Below are positions 34,345 to 44,144 of a DNA stretch of 64,000 nucleotides, piece by piece. The notes under the pieces were generated by a model, which did no database searches, was not told the origin of the DNA, and saw nothing but the letters and a program-made list of their open reading frames with translations. Where the stretch lies: the NCBI RefSeq assembly GCF_011301715.1, contig NZ_CP049870.1:1426001-1490000 (forward strand). Reading direction: 5' to 3'. The DNA is from Sphingomonas sp. HDW15A. Its GTDB lineage: Bacteria; Pseudomonadota; Alphaproteobacteria; Sphingomonadales; Sphingomonadaceae. Positions within the stretch are counted from its first letter, which is position 1. Each line of letters starts with the position of its first letter. Made by a program: the position numbers and the translations under genes.

Positions 34345-37300
34345 TGGCTTGGCTCGCTTTCACTAGGCTTGGTTTCACTTGGGGGCTTGGTAGAGACTTC
34401 GATGTCCTGCTCGACCGGAGTCTGGCTCTGCTCCTGCTCTTCTTCGCGGCTGCGGACCTCGGTGATAATTCCCGGCACGTCGTTGATCGGGACGGGCATC
34501 ACTTCATCGATAACGCTGCGCGGGTCGCGAAAACTCTTGGCCATGGCGATGAGCGCCCTGAACGGACCCCGGATGCTAACATTGAACTTGAACGGAATCT
34601 TGCCCAGCACGGACTTCACCAGCCGCTGGGTTCCGGTCGCGTTGGCCAGGCCGACCTGGTCGATCGTCAGGCCGGCCGCGAATTCGCCTGCCAAATCGCC
34701 ATCGAGGCGGATGACCATGTTCGAGAACCGCAGAGAGCGCAGCGCGTCGAATGCCAGGCTGCCCATCGTGCCCAAATTGGCTTTGCTTACGGCCCCTTCG
34801 TAAGAAAGCGTGCCCCCGCCCGGGCGGCTTTCCAGCCGGCCTCCGACGATCCGGCCGCCGCTCTCGTCAAAGATCATCGGCAGTACACCGTCGAAGGTGC
34901 CGCTGGCTCTGATTCCGCTGAACTGAAGGGTATCGACGAACGTCTCGGCATTGAGGCCGACGACGGTGAACGTCAGCCGTTTGGCGGTCGGCCGGTTGAA
35001 GTTGAGGATCGTCTCCTCAAGTATCAGGCGCCCTCCCATGAATGGCCATTCGCCACGCTCGATCTTGACCAGCCGGCCGGGCAGCAGCTGGTAGCGCACC
35101 TCCCCGTTCAGCACTTCGATACCCGGATTGAGCTGCGCGACCGTGAGAGACTGGCCGGGCGCGGTTTCCAGCCCGAGAAGGTCGCTGAAACGGATAGTCG
35201 TCGAAAGTCCTGTCACCGGACCGAAGGCCGCTGCGAGATCGAGGCCGTTCGTGGTGAACTCGCCCGTTGAGGTGACCTTGCCGCTTCCGGTCCAGTCGAT
35301 CCGCCCCTGCCCGCTGACCGTGCCATCGACCAGGGCGACGATGCCCTCCGTCAAACGTGTGAGGTCGGTCGGCTGAAAGCCGTTAAGGGCGAAGGTAATC
35401 CCCGGGACATCGATCACAGCTCCGCCGTTTCCGGTCGACAGGCGATGGTCGATGGTAACGTCCGCGACCCGGATTCCGGTTTCGGGGTCAGTTAACGTTC
35501 CACCGGCTTCGATTTTATCGTTGGCGAGACGGAAGCGGAGATCGTTGCTCTTGAGCGGGTAAAAGCGCGGCTCCGGCGCCATGTCCGTAACCGTCGCCGA
35601 TCCGTTGATCGCGAGCACGCCGCGGCGGAAATCATACTTGCCGGCCGCCTCGCTCAGCCGGATTGGCACCCGGCCAATAATGGCCTCGGCATCCGCGAAA
35701 TCGCCGACCGCCCCACCGCGCCCCATGTTGCCGGTCAGGCGTGACGCTTGGATTCGCACCGGCGCCTCGCTCTTGCCCATGCGCATCGCAAGCTCGGTCG
35801 CGGCGAAACGGTCCGTCGCGCTCAGGATCGCCTGCGCTGCGGTCAGCGCGAAAGGCGAACGCCCAAGCGTTCCGGAAAGCCGTAGGTTTCGAGTCTGAGC
35901 GCCGACTTGCAGGGGACCGCCGTCGCGCTTGGCGAGAATCGCTCCGCCGGTCGGGCAGACCGGCACTCGCGTGGCTCCGATTCGAAGCGCGCCTGCGGTG
36001 AGTGAGCTGAAACGCGCGTCGATGCATCCGCGACCGAATAGGAACCCGCCACCCGGCCCACCGAACCGTCCTTCGATCGGAAGCCGGAGGCCGGTAACAC
36101 GGCCGCCGGAGAAGGGTCCGTCGAGCAGCGCCACCGCCTCCAGCTCCGTGGAGCCGTCCCGCTGACCTTCGAAGCGGATTTCCGACATTGCGAGACGAGC
36201 CCCGCCGGCCGAATAGGGCGCCATGCGCGCCGTTCCGGTCAGCCGTCCGACGCCCCTTGGCTGGCTGAGTACGATGTCGGTCCGGGGGAGCCCGCCGCCG
36301 TCAGTCGCAATCCTGCCATCGATGCGTAGCTTTCCACTTGGCCAATAATAAGTGATTCCGTCGCCGCCGCCGACGAGCACCCGCGCGCCGTTCGGTCCGC
36401 GAACGTCAGCGGCTCTGATCCGTGCCGCTCCACCCCCACGCAGATTGACCAGGGTCAGCTTGCCCTTGGCGTCGAATCCGCTTGCCGTTCGCTGGACTGC
36501 CGCAGCGATCGCCTGCGCGACAGGCCCCAGAGGCGTTCCCTTGGCGCCTTCGAACGGCCCCTTCAGTTGCGCAACGAGCGGAGCGGCGAGTGCTGCGCTG
36601 GTCGCGTCATAGTCGGCGTTGACACCGAGGCTGCCCTTCGCAGGCCATAGCCTGTAGCGGCCTTTGAGGCGGGTTCGGTCGGCGAATATGGCCGCGAGCC
36701 GCGCCCGCTGCGCCGAGAGATCGAAGTTGCCAGAAGCATCCTCGGCGTCGCCCTTGAAGCCGAGAACCCCGGCGAGGTTAGCGAGGCCGTTATCCCCGGC
36801 GGTCAGAGACTGAACGGCGATTCGGCCCTTGCCGTCAAAGGAATCGAAACCCTCGCTGAAGCTGCTGTCGAGGTCGAGCTTGGGCTCCACCAGCGCCATT
36901 CGGCTTTTCGGACAATTGAGGGTCTCCGCAGTCAACGGCCCGCGCACGTGCGGTCGGCGAGCGACGACTGCGAGCGCGACCGACGCACGCATGCCGTCCA
37001 GCGCGCATGCACCCATCCGCAGTGATCCTGAAGCCGCCGCCAGCTTGCCCTTAAAGCCGCCGGTCAGGTTGCCGGAGCCGGCAACCGCAAACCCCAGGTT
37101 GCCGTAGGGCGTGGCGAGTGCCAGCGTTGAGTCCGCGATGTCCACCGCGACATCTGGCAGGCGGAACGGCTCGCCGCTTGGCGGCGGAAGCAGCTTGTCC
37201 ACTTCGCCCCAGGTCACTCGGCCGCTGTCCAGCAGCCGGCCGCGCAGCCGCACGCCGCGCGCCACGATCCGGTAGATCGCGATGGTGCCGTCCCATTTGA

Positions 37301-37622
37301 ACCGCATCTGAATCCGCGCGTAGCGCGCGGTGAGATCCGGCTTCGCCGGGTCGCCGATCGTGACGTTGCGGATGACCTGATTATGCAGTCCGATCCGGTC
37401 GATGGTGTAGGTGGCGCGAACGCCGCGCCGCTCGAGTTCGCGTTCGATGAACTGTTCGGCAATCGGCCCGCGTGCGAGCCATGCGGCGACGAGAAGGACA
37501 AGCAGGCCGGCGAGAAGCAATGCTGAGATGAAACGCAATCGCGACCGCCCGCGAGCCACCGTTGCCGGTGCCGCATCGGGCGCAACATCACCCTCCCCTG
37601 ATTGGTCACGCCAGGATACCAT
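34341..37622 (-). CDS. ydbH: YdbH-family AsmA-like intermembrane lipid transport protein
   Basis: 1093 residues, a single N-terminal membrane anchor (about 30-50, LRFISALLLAGLLVLLVAAW) and a very long beta-rich periplasmic region, as in AsmA-like bridge proteins. The C-terminal portion (GIEVLNGEVRYQLLPGRLVK, FVDTLQFSGIRASGTFDGVL, MIFDESGGRIVGGRLESRPG) is the typical YdbH/DUF2141-like conserved part. It should form a hydrophobic groove bringing phospholipids toward the outer membrane with YnbE. An acidic low-complexity tail ends the protein (EQEQSQTPVEQDIEVSTKPP). The adjacent order ydbH-ynbE-ydbL strongly supports the call. Confidence 0.88.
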   Translation of the reverse strand: MVSWRDQSGEGDVAPDAAPATVARGRSRLRFISALLLAGLLVLLVAAWLARGPIAEQFIERELERRGVRATYTIDRIGLHNQVIRNVTIGDPAKPDLTARYARIQMRFKWDGTIAIYRIVARGVRLRGRLLDSGRVTWGEVDKLLPPPSGEPFRLPDVAVDIADSTLALATPYGNLGFAVAGSGNLTGGFKGKLAAASGSLRMGACALDGMRASVALAVVARRPHVRGPLTAETLNCPKSRMALVEPKLDLDSSFSEGFDSFDGKGRIAVQSLTAGDNGLANLAGVLGFKGDAEDASGNFDLSAQRARLAAIFADRTRLKGRYRLWPAKGSLGVNADYDATSAALAAPLVAQLKGPFEGAKGTPLGPVAQAIAAAVQRTASGFDAKGKLTLVNLRGGGAARIRAADVRGPNGARVLVGGGDGITYYWPSGKLRIDGRIATDGGGLPRTDIVLSQPRGVGRLTGTARMAPYSAGGARLAMSEIRFEGQRDGSTELEAVALLDGPFSGGRVTGLRLPIEGRFGGPGGGFLFGRGCIDARFSSLTAGALRIGATRVPVCPTGGAILAKRDGGPLQVGAQTRNLRLSGTLGRSPFALTAAQAILSATDRFAATELAMRMGKSEAPVRIQASRLTGNMGRGGAVGDFADAEAIIGRVPIRLSEAAGKYDFRRGVLAINGSATVTDMAPEPRFYPLKSNDLRFRLANDKIEAGGTLTDPETGIRVADVTIDHRLSTGNGGAVIDVPGITFALNGFQPTDLTRLTEGIVALVDGTVSGQGRIDWTGSGKVTSTGEFTTNGLDLAAAFGPVTGLSTTIRFSDLLGLETAPGQSLTVAQLNPGIEVLNGEVRYQLLPGRLVKIERGEWPFMGGRLILEETILNFNRPTAKRLTFTVVGLNAETFVDTLQFSGIRASGTFDGVLPMIFDESGGRIVGGRLESRPGGGTLSYEGAVSKANLGTMGSLAFDALRSLRFSNMVIRLDGDLAGEFAAGLTIDQVGLANATGTQRLVKSVLGKIPFKFNVSIRGPFRALIAMAKSFRDPRSVIDEVMPVPINDVPGIITEVRSREEEQEQSQTPVEQDIEVSTKPPSETKPSESEPSQ

Positions 37623-37713
37623 CGAAAGTTAAACCCGTTCCCTATGCCGCCGTTCCGTCGCCGATACGGTTGCACCGTTACACAGCGCAATCCACCCCGC
37701 TAGCGTTGCCCGC

Positions 37714-38079
37714 ATTGAGGAAGCTCCGAGTGACGCGTCAGGGCATCGTGCCCGCCTGCGCCAGCGCCCGTTCGAAGGCGGCGGCGGGGCGCTGCTCGAT
37801 CATGAACTGGTTGAATATCTTCTTACGCTCGCCATTCCGCGCCGCGACACAAAGGCCAGGGCCAAGTCCTTGATCGCCCGCTTAGGTGGCACCGGGCCGC
37901 TGCTGTCCGCCAACGCTGTCCACAACCATCCATCGGGCGACCCGACCCCGAGCCAGGCCGACATCCGCCTAACCCGCGACCTCATCGACGCTGGCCGGCG
38001 CATGAATAGCGCGCCTCACAACTATCTCATCGTCGGCGCCCAAGGGCGCTCAAGCATGAAGGCGATGGGGTTGATCTAG
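37714..38079 (+). pseudogene. radC: RadC family (UPF0758) remnant with internal deletion and no normal start
   Basis: The frame reads GHRARLRQRPFEGGGGALLD, HELVEYLLTLAIPRRDTKAR, LIARLGGTGPLLSANA, then jumps straight to VHNHPSGDPTPSQADIRLTR, NYLIVGAQG. Normal RadC proteins are about 220-240 residues; here about 121, so roughly 100 residues in the middle, including the JAB-domain glutamate, are missing at 37917/37918 without a frame change. No ATG, GTG or TTG lies before the first conserved residues; an ATT at 37714 sits where a start is expected. The JAMM His-x-His...Asp is still present. It looks like a decaying gene, not a sequencing slip. Confidence 0.75.
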
Positions 38080-38498
38080 CGCGCGAACAGTTGGCCCATG
38101 TCAGCAAAGGCCTTGAATTCCAGCGCGTTGCCGGCGGGATCGAGGAAGAACATCGTCGATTGCTCGCCTGGCTCTCCCGCGAAGCGCGTATACGGCTCAA
38201 TCATGAACGGTACGCCGGCAGCCTTCAAACGCTCGGCGAGCGCATTCCATTGAGACGTCGGAAGGACGACTCCGAAATGCGGCACCGGCACGTCATGGCC
38301 GTCGACCGCATTGCCGGGTGCGTTCGCGCGCGGCTGTTCGGAAAGGTGCGCCACAATCTGGTGGCCAAAGAGGTCGAAGTCGATCCACCGGTCGCTGCTG
38401 CGGCCTTCGCCACATCCGAGCACGCCACCGTAAAACCGGCGCGCGGCGTCCAGGTCGTCGACGGGAAAGGCGATATGAAAGGGCGTAAGATTGCTCAT
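38076..38498 (-). CDS. VOC (glyoxalase/bleomycin resistance) family protein
   Basis: 140 residues from ATG at 38498. A single VOC fold with two beta-alpha-beta-beta-beta modules: [20 protein letters not shown] with a metal-ligand His, [18 protein letters not shown], then [19 protein letters not shown] and [20 protein letters not shown] with Glu. Metal-dependent dioxygenase, isomerase or resistance roles are all possible. The stop overlaps that of radC through CTAG (38076-38079). Confidence 0.85.
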   Translation of the reverse strand: MSNLTPFHIAFPVDDLDAARRFYGGVLGCGEGRSSDRWIDFDLFGHQIVAHLSEQPRANAPGNAVDGHDVPVPHFGVVLPTSQWNALAERLKAAGVPFMIEPYTRFAGEPGEQSTMFFLDPAGNALEFKAFADMGQLFAR

Positions 38499-38580
38499 GC
38501 CTGCGTCACTAATGCCATTAGCCGGTGTCGCGCCAGTCTGGCGATTGCGACTTGCCGCTCCCCTGCTAGCCGACCAGCCC

Positions 38581-39906
38581 ATGGTTCCACGTTATTCCCG
38601 CCCCGCAATGACGGCCATCTGGTCGAGTGAAAACCGCTACCGAATCTGGTGGGCGATCGAGGTATTCGCGGCCGAAGCGATGGGAAAGATCGGAATGATC
38701 CCGGCCGACGACGCAGCGACGATCCGCAAGGCCTATGATGACGACGTGCTCGGCGACATCGACGTGCCCGCGATCGACGCGATCGAGGCCGTGACCAAGC
38801 ATGACGTCATCGCCTTCCTTACCTGGGCCGGCGAGAAGCTGGGGCCGGAAAGGCGCTGGCTTCACCAGGGCATGACCAGCAGCGACGTACTCGACACCAG
38901 TCTCGCCGTCCAACTCAGACAATCCGCCGACCTGCTGCTCGAGGATCTCGATGCCCTGCTCGCGGTGCTCACGCGACGCGCCTTCGAGCATAAGCTGACG
39001 CCGACCATTGGCCGCAGCCACGGCATCCATGCCGAGCCTGTCACCTTCGGATTGAAGCTCGCGCAGGCCTATGCCGAGTTCGATCGCAATCGCGCGCGCT
39101 TAGCCGCAGCCCGCAACGACATCGCCACCTGCGCGATTTCCGGCGCGGTTGGCACCTTCGCGAACATCGACCCGGCGATCGAGGAGCATGTCGCGAAGGA
39201 ACTGGGCCTGACCCCGGAGCCGACGAGCACCCAGGTCATCCCGCGGGACCGCCATGCGATGTTCTTCGCGACGCTCGGAGTCATCGCGTCCTCGATCGAG
39301 CGGCTGGCGGTCGAGGTTCGCCACCTCCAACGGACCGAAGTGCTCGAGGCCGAGGAATATTTCTCACCCGGCCAGAAGGGCAGCTCCGCGATGCCGCACA
39401 AGCGCAATCCGGTGCTGACCGAAAACCTCACCGGTCTCGCCCGAGTGGTGCGCTCCGCCGTCGTCCCGGCGATGGAGAATGTCGCGCTTTGGCATGAGCG
39501 GGACATCAGCCACTCGTCGGTCGAGCGTTTCATCGGCCCCGATGCCTGCATCACGCTCGACTTCGCGCTCGCTCGCCTGACCGGTGTGATCGACAAGCTG
39601 CTGGTCTATCCCGAGCGCATGCGGCGCAACATGGATCGCATGGGCGGCCTCATCCATTCGCAGCGTGTGCTCCTCGCGCTCACCCAGGCCGGCCTCAGCC
39701 GCGAGGACAGTTACGCGCTGGTCCAGCGCAATGCGATGAAGGTGTGGGAGTCGGACGGCGAGTTGCAACTGCTCGACCTGCTGAAGGCGGACAGCCAAGT
39801 CACGGAGAAACTGTCCGAGTCCGAGCTCGAAGCGCTTTTCGACCTCGATTACCACATGAAGCGGATCGATCAGATTTTCGCGCGGGTCTTCGGCACCTCC
39901 GCTTGA
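38581..39906 (+). CDS. purB: Adenylosuccinate lyase
   Basis: 441 residues from ATG at 38581 ([20 protein letters not shown], the standard start of the family). Signature [16 protein letters not shown] is complete, with [14 protein letters not shown] and [18 protein letters not shown] earlier. It catalyses two fumarate-releasing steps in purine synthesis (SAICAR to AICAR, and adenylosuccinate to AMP). The stop overlaps the TTG start of the heme oxygenase gene (TTGA), an unexpected coupling of a housekeeping gene to a photoreceptor operon. Confidence 0.96.
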   Translation: MVPRYSRPAMTAIWSSENRYRIWWAIEVFAAEAMGKIGMIPADDAATIRKAYDDDVLGDIDVPAIDAIEAVTKHDVIAFLTWAGEKLGPERRWLHQGMTSSDVLDTSLAVQLRQSADLLLEDLDALLAVLTRRAFEHKLTPTIGRSHGIHAEPVTFGLKLAQAYAEFDRNRARLAAARNDIATCAISGAVGTFANIDPAIEEHVAKELGLTPEPTSTQVIPRDRHAMFFATLGVIASSIERLAVEVRHLQRTEVLEAEEYFSPGQKGSSAMPHKRNPVLTENLTGLARVVRSAVVPAMENVALWHERDISHSSVERFIGPDACITLDFALARLTGVIDKLLVYPERMRRNMDRMGGLIHSQRVLLALTQAGLSREDSYALVQRNAMKVWESDGELQLLDLLKADSQVTEKLSESELEALFDLDYHMKRIDQIFARVFGTSA

Positions 39907-40433
39907 GCGCGCATCTCCAGCTTCGCGCCGCGACGCGCGCGGCGCATGACCGCGTTGACGCGTATTTCGCCGGTTTCGATCTTGCCGACCAGCGGCAATA
40001 TGGCGAGTTCCTGCTTGCCCACGCCGCCGCCTTCCTGCCCGCCGAGCAGGCGATCGCGGACGCTGGCGGCTCGAACCTACCGGGCTTTCACCAACACCGG
40101 CGCTCTGCTGCGTTGCGACAGGACCTCGCCAACCTCGGACTCGACTCTCCGTCGACGGGTTCAATTCCGCCGCTTCGTTCTTTTCCCGAAGTGCTCGGCG
40201 GCGCCTACGTTCTCGAAGGCTCGCGCCTTGGCGGAGCGGTCCTCGCCCGGCAAGTTGCGGCCGGCCTTCCGCGCCGATTTCTAGCCGCGCCGACACCGGC
40301 TGGACATTGGCGCGCTTTCATCGCTTATTTGGATGCTCAGCTTGACGACGACCTGGCCATCGCCAGTGCGATCCGCTCGGCCCTGGAGATGTTTGCGTTG
40401 TTTGAATCCACAGCCACCAGCGTGCGCGCATGA
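39903..40433 (+). CDS. bphO: Biliverdin-producing heme oxygenase
   Basis: 176 residues from TTG at 39903, which overlaps the purB stop; the frame further upstream runs inside purB and is not used. The proximal heme His lies in LRAATRAAHDRVDAYFAGF, and the distal-helix glycine region is LGGAYVLEGSRLGGAVLARQ, both typical of the HO family (BphO/HmuO type). It cleaves heme to biliverdin, the bacteriophytochrome chromophore. Its TGA overlaps the bacteriophytochrome ATG (ATGA), so the pigment enzyme and receptor are made together. Confidence 0.9.
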   Translation: MSAHLQLRAATRAAHDRVDAYFAGFDLADQRQYGEFLLAHAAAFLPAEQAIADAGGSNLPGFHQHRRSAALRQDLANLGLDSPSTGSIPPLRSFPEVLGGAYVLEGSRLGGAVLARQVAAGLPRRFLAAPTPAGHWRAFIAYLDAQLDDDLAIASAIRSALEMFALFESTATSVRA

Positions 40434-43006
40434 GCGATTGGGATTCATCCGCCGCGGTTGACCTCACCAACTGCGATCGCGAGCCCATCCACCTATTGGG
40501 CGCGATCCAGCCGATCGGGTTCCTGATCGCGCTTTCGACCGACTGGATCGTATCCGCAGTGTCGGCGAACGTGGCCGATTTTCTCGACGTCGCGCCGGAT
40601 GCGCTGATCGGCCAGCCGATCGCGAACTTCCTGCAGGCGGAGGCCGTACATTCCCTTCGCAACCGTCTCGCACTCTTGCGCGGTGAAGATGCGATCGAGC
40701 GAGTCTTCCGCCTGCCCCTGACCGGCTCGGGACGGCCCTTCGACGCCGCGATCCACGTTTCCGGGTCGAAGATCATTATCGAAGCAGAGCCTTCGAACGA
40801 GCGCGACTACGGCGACGCGACGGGCACGGTTCGAGGCATGATCGGCCGCCTCGACACAGCCCGCGACCTTGCCGCATTCTTTGCGGAGGGCGCCCGCCAG
40901 GTTCGGGCCCTGACCGGCTTCGACCGGGTGATGGTCTATCGCTTCGACGCCGACGGGTCGGGAGAAGTTGTTGGAGAGCATGCCAAGAGCGGGATCGGCA
41001 GCTTTTTCGGACTCCACTACCCGCACACGGACATCCCGAAGCAAGCGCGCGAACTCTACACGAGGTCGCTGCTTCGCGTGATCACCGACATTGACTCGAT
41101 GCCGGTACCGATCGTCCCCACGCTCGACGAGAACAGGAAGCCGATCGATCTATCGCTGTCCGTCTTGCGGTCGGTCTCACCAATCCACATCGAATATTTG
41201 CGGAACATGGGCGTTCGCGCCTCCATGTCGATCTCGATCCTCGTCGATGGGAAATTATGGGGTCTGATCGCCTGCCACCATTACAGCCCGCGCTGTCCCG
41301 GCTTCGAGCGGCGCTCGGTCGCCGAACTCTTCGCCCAGATGTTCGCAATGCGGATCGAGAGCCGCCTGCGCCAGCAAGTCGTCGAATATGAGCGGCGGGC
41401 GCGCGATATTTCCGACCAGTTGCTCGGGGCGGTCGCGTCCGACGAGACGCTGCTCAATGACCCGGCCTGGCTCTCCGACATTCTTACACACGCCATCCCT
41501 GCTGACGGGGTGGCCGTCTGGATCAACGGCAGTTACGCGATGTCAGGCCAGACTCCTGACACGCGCGGCGTGGCGGCGATCGTCCAGGCGTTAAACGGCG
41601 CTGCTGCCTCGCGGGTCTTCGCAACCGACCGAATTGCCGACCTGGTCCCCGATTCCGACTTCGGGTCGGTAGCGGGAATGATGTCGCTGCCGATCAGCCG
41701 GACGCCGCGCGACTATGTCATACTGTTCCGATCGGAACGTGTCCGCTCCGTTCGATGGGCGGGCGATCCGCACAAGCCGGTCGAATATGGCCCAAACGGA
41801 CCGCGGCTCACGCCGCGCGAGAGCTTCGAGGAATGGAAGGAACTGGTTCACGGCCGCTCCGAACCGTTTACGCCATCCGAGGTGCGGGTGGCCGAGACGC
41901 TCCGTGCGACCCTCATTGAAGTCGTGCTTCGCCTTTCCGACGAGGCGACCGTGGAGCGCCAGCGGGCGACGGCCCGCCAGGATTTGCTAATCGCGGAGCT
42001 GAATCACCGTGTCCGCAACATCCTGTCGCTGATTCGCGGGCTTATCCGACAGTCTCGTCCGCCCGACGGTGCCTCGGTTGACGATTTCGTTGCGGTGGTT
42101 GACCAGCGCGTCCATGCGCTTGCCCGCGCACACAACCAGATCACCGAAGACCAATGGGGCCCCGCCCCGTTTCAGAGCCTGATCGAGGCGGAGGCGGCAG
42201 CATTCCTTCAGGATGGGCTCAAGCGAATCACGACCAACGGCTGCGATGTCATGCTCAATCCGCAGGCCTACTCGACCCTTGCGCTCGTCATTCATGAACT
42301 GACGACCAATTCGACAAAGTACGGCAGCCTGTCCAACGGCGGCAGGGTGCACGTGGGTTGCCAGAAGGACGAAGACGGCAACGTTGCGATCGAATGGATT
42401 GAGGCCGGCGGCCCTCCTGTCGAGGAACCGAAGCGGCGCGGCTTTGGTACGACCATCATCCAGCATTCGGTGCCCTACGACCTTGGCGGCACTGCCGATC
42501 TTACTTTCGAGCCAAGTGGTTTGAAGGCTCGGTTCACGGTTCCGGCGAAGCATGTAGCCCTCGATGAAGCACCCGTACGCAACTCACCGACAATTCAGTT
42601 CACCAAGCCCGAGCCGCAGCAGGCCGAGGTCGATTCGACGTTGCTGGCGGGCAAGCATGTCCTCCTCATCGAAGACAGCCTGGTCATTGCGCTGGATGCC
42701 GAAGACCTGCTTCGCAAGCTTGGTGCACGGCATGTCACGACAGAAGGCAGCGTCGCCGGAGCGATCATCGCGATCGAAACGTCGCCGCCCGATATCGCGG
42801 TGCTCGACATCAATCTCGGCGATCACAACAGCTTTGCAATCGCGGATCGGCTAGCCGACCTGGAAATCCCGTTCATGTTCGCGACCGGCTACGGCGAACA
42901 GGCGCAATTGCCGGAGCGGCACCGCCCGCGGATCGTCGTCCAGAAGCCATATACCTTAGCCAGCCTGAGCCGGCGCTTTCCCGAGTTGATGGAAAGCGTG
43001 TCCTAG
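40430..43006 (+). CDS. bphP: Bacteriophytochrome hybrid HWE histidine kinase with receiver
   Basis: 858 residues. PAS (residues about 10-110) carries the biliverdin-binding Cys15 (LTNCDREPIHLLGAIQPIGF). GAF (about 135-300) contains the chromophore pocket motif as YPHTDIPKQAREL (Thr where PASDIP usually has Ser). PHY (about 310-495) has the tongue PRxSF motif (LTPRESFEEW). The kinase is HWE type with phospho-His H526 in LNHRVRN, ATP lid around GGPPVEEPKRRGFGTTII. A C-terminal receiver domain has its phospho-Asp at D793 (AVLDINLG). Light in the red/far-red range should tune kinase activity; no other regulator gene is adjacent, so the output path is open. Confidence 0.95.
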   Translation: MSDWDSSAAVDLTNCDREPIHLLGAIQPIGFLIALSTDWIVSAVSANVADFLDVAPDALIGQPIANFLQAEAVHSLRNRLALLRGEDAIERVFRLPLTGSGRPFDAAIHVSGSKIIIEAEPSNERDYGDATGTVRGMIGRLDTARDLAAFFAEGARQVRALTGFDRVMVYRFDADGSGEVVGEHAKSGIGSFFGLHYPHTDIPKQARELYTRSLLRVITDIDSMPVPIVPTLDENRKPIDLSLSVLRSVSPIHIEYLRNMGVRASMSISILVDGKLWGLIACHHYSPRCPGFERRSVAELFAQMFAMRIESRLRQQVVEYERRARDISDQLLGAVASDETLLNDPAWLSDILTHAIPADGVAVWINGSYAMSGQTPDTRGVAAIVQALNGAAASRVFATDRIADLVPDSDFGSVAGMMSLPISRTPRDYVILFRSERVRSVRWAGDPHKPVEYGPNGPRLTPRESFEEWKELVHGRSEPFTPSEVRVAETLRATLIEVVLRLSDEATVERQRATARQDLLIAELNHRVRNILSLIRGLIRQSRPPDGASVDDFVAVVDQRVHALARAHNQITEDQWGPAPFQSLIEAEAAAFLQDGLKRITTNGCDVMLNPQAYSTLALVIHELTTNSTKYGSLSNGGRVHVGCQKDEDGNVAIEWIEAGGPPVEEPKRRGFGTTIIQHSVPYDLGGTADLTFEPSGLKARFTVPAKHVALDEAPVRNSPTIQFTKPEPQQAEVDSTLLAGKHVLLIEDSLVIALDAEDLLRKLGARHVTTEGSVAGAIIAIETSPPDIAVLDINLGDHNSFAIADRLADLEIPFMFATGYGEQAQLPERHRPRIVVQKPYTLASLSRRFPELMESVS

Positions 43007-44121
43007 CCCAGCATCTCGCGGACCCGAGCGAAAAACCCCTTCGCGGCCGGACATTCCTCGCCGGTCTCACTGTCCTGGAACTGCTTGAGCAACGCCTTTT
43101 GCGCCTTGCTTAACTTGGTCGGAGTCTCGACCAGGATTCGCGCGACGAGGTCGCCTCGGCCGCGACCGCGGAGAACGCTCATTCCAGCCCCGCGCTGGCG
43201 CAGCATTTCTCCCGACTGAGTCCCGGCCGGAATGGCGACATCGATGGTCCTGCCGTCGATCCCTGGCAGGGTGACCGTTCCGCCGAGCGCGGCGGTCGTG
43301 AAGCTAACCGGGCATTCGGCGACGAGGTTGGTCCCGTCGCGCTGGAAGATGGGATGGCGCCTCATGTGCACGAATAGGTAGAGGTCGCCGCTCGCCGCTC
43401 CGCGCATTCCGCTCTCGCCCTCTCCGGCAACGCGGATTCGCGTCCCCTCATCGACGCCTGCGGGAATATCGACGCTGATCTTACGCCGCTTCAGCGCGCG
43501 TCCTTCGCCATGACAGCTGTTGCACGGGTCGGCGACCGTCTCGCCAGCGCCGAGGCAGTGCGGACAGGTTCGCTCGACGACGAAGAACCCCTGCTGCGCG
43601 CGGACCTTGCCCCCGCCGCCGCAACCCGGGCACCGCGCGGCGCGCCCCTCGCCTTTCGATCCGCTGCCCGAACATGTTTCGCAGCGCGAAAGCGCCTCGA
43701 TATGGATTTCCTTTTCGGCGCCAGCAAACGCCTCTTCGAGCGTCAGCTCGAGGTCGTAACGCAGGTCTGCTCCGCGCGCGACGTTCTGGCGCTGCCCGCG
43801 TGGATCCATGAACTCGCCGAAAATCGACGAAAAGATGTCTGAAAAGCCTTCAAAGCCGGCCGATCCGAACGGATCGTTGCCGCTTCCGCCACCATTCTGG
43901 AAAGCGGCGTGACCGAAGCGGTCGTAGGCTGCGCGCTTCTGCGGGTCCTTCAGGCAATCATAAGCTTCACTGATTGCCTTGAACTTGGCCTCATTGTCCT
44001 TGCAGCCGCCGGTCCGGTCGGGATGGCATTCCATGGCCAGCCGCCGATACGCGGACTTGATCGTTGCTGCGTCGGCGTCCCGCGAAACGCCGAGCAGCTG
44101 ATAGAAATCTTCACGAACCAC
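43003..44121 (-). CDS. dnaJ: Chaperone DnaJ
   Basis: 372 residues from GTG at 44121. J domain with HPD in MECHPDRTGG, Gly/Phe-rich linker (GNDPFGSAGFEGFSDIFSSI), four zinc CxxCxGxG repeats (CETCSGSG, CPGCGGGG, CPHCLGAG, CNSCHGEG) and the substrate-binding C-terminal domain. It stimulates DnaK ATPase and hands over unfolded proteins. It is downstream of dnaK in the same operon, separated by a hairpin-containing 64-bp gap. The stop is shared with the bacteriophytochrome stop in CTAG. Confidence 0.94.
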   Translation of the reverse strand: MVREDFYQLLGVSRDADAATIKSAYRRLAMECHPDRTGGCKDNEAKFKAISEAYDCLKDPQKRAAYDRFGHAAFQNGGGSGNDPFGSAGFEGFSDIFSSIFGEFMDPRGQRQNVARGADLRYDLELTLEEAFAGAEKEIHIEALSRCETCSGSGSKGEGRAARCPGCGGGGKVRAQQGFFVVERTCPHCLGAGETVADPCNSCHGEGRALKRRKISVDIPAGVDEGTRIRVAGEGESGMRGAASGDLYLFVHMRRHPIFQRDGTNLVAECPVSFTTAALGGTVTLPGIDGRTIDVAIPAGTQSGEMLRQRGAGMSVLRGRGRGDLVARILVETPTKLSKAQKALLKQFQDSETGEECPAAKGFFARVREMLG

Positions 44122-44144
44122 TAGACGACCCCACCCACGGCGAA

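Noticed and set aside
37562..37873. Forward frame starting at 37562 covering the radC region
   Set aside because: Wrong frame relative to the RadC homology; the conserved residues are read in the frame that contains ATT at 37714.
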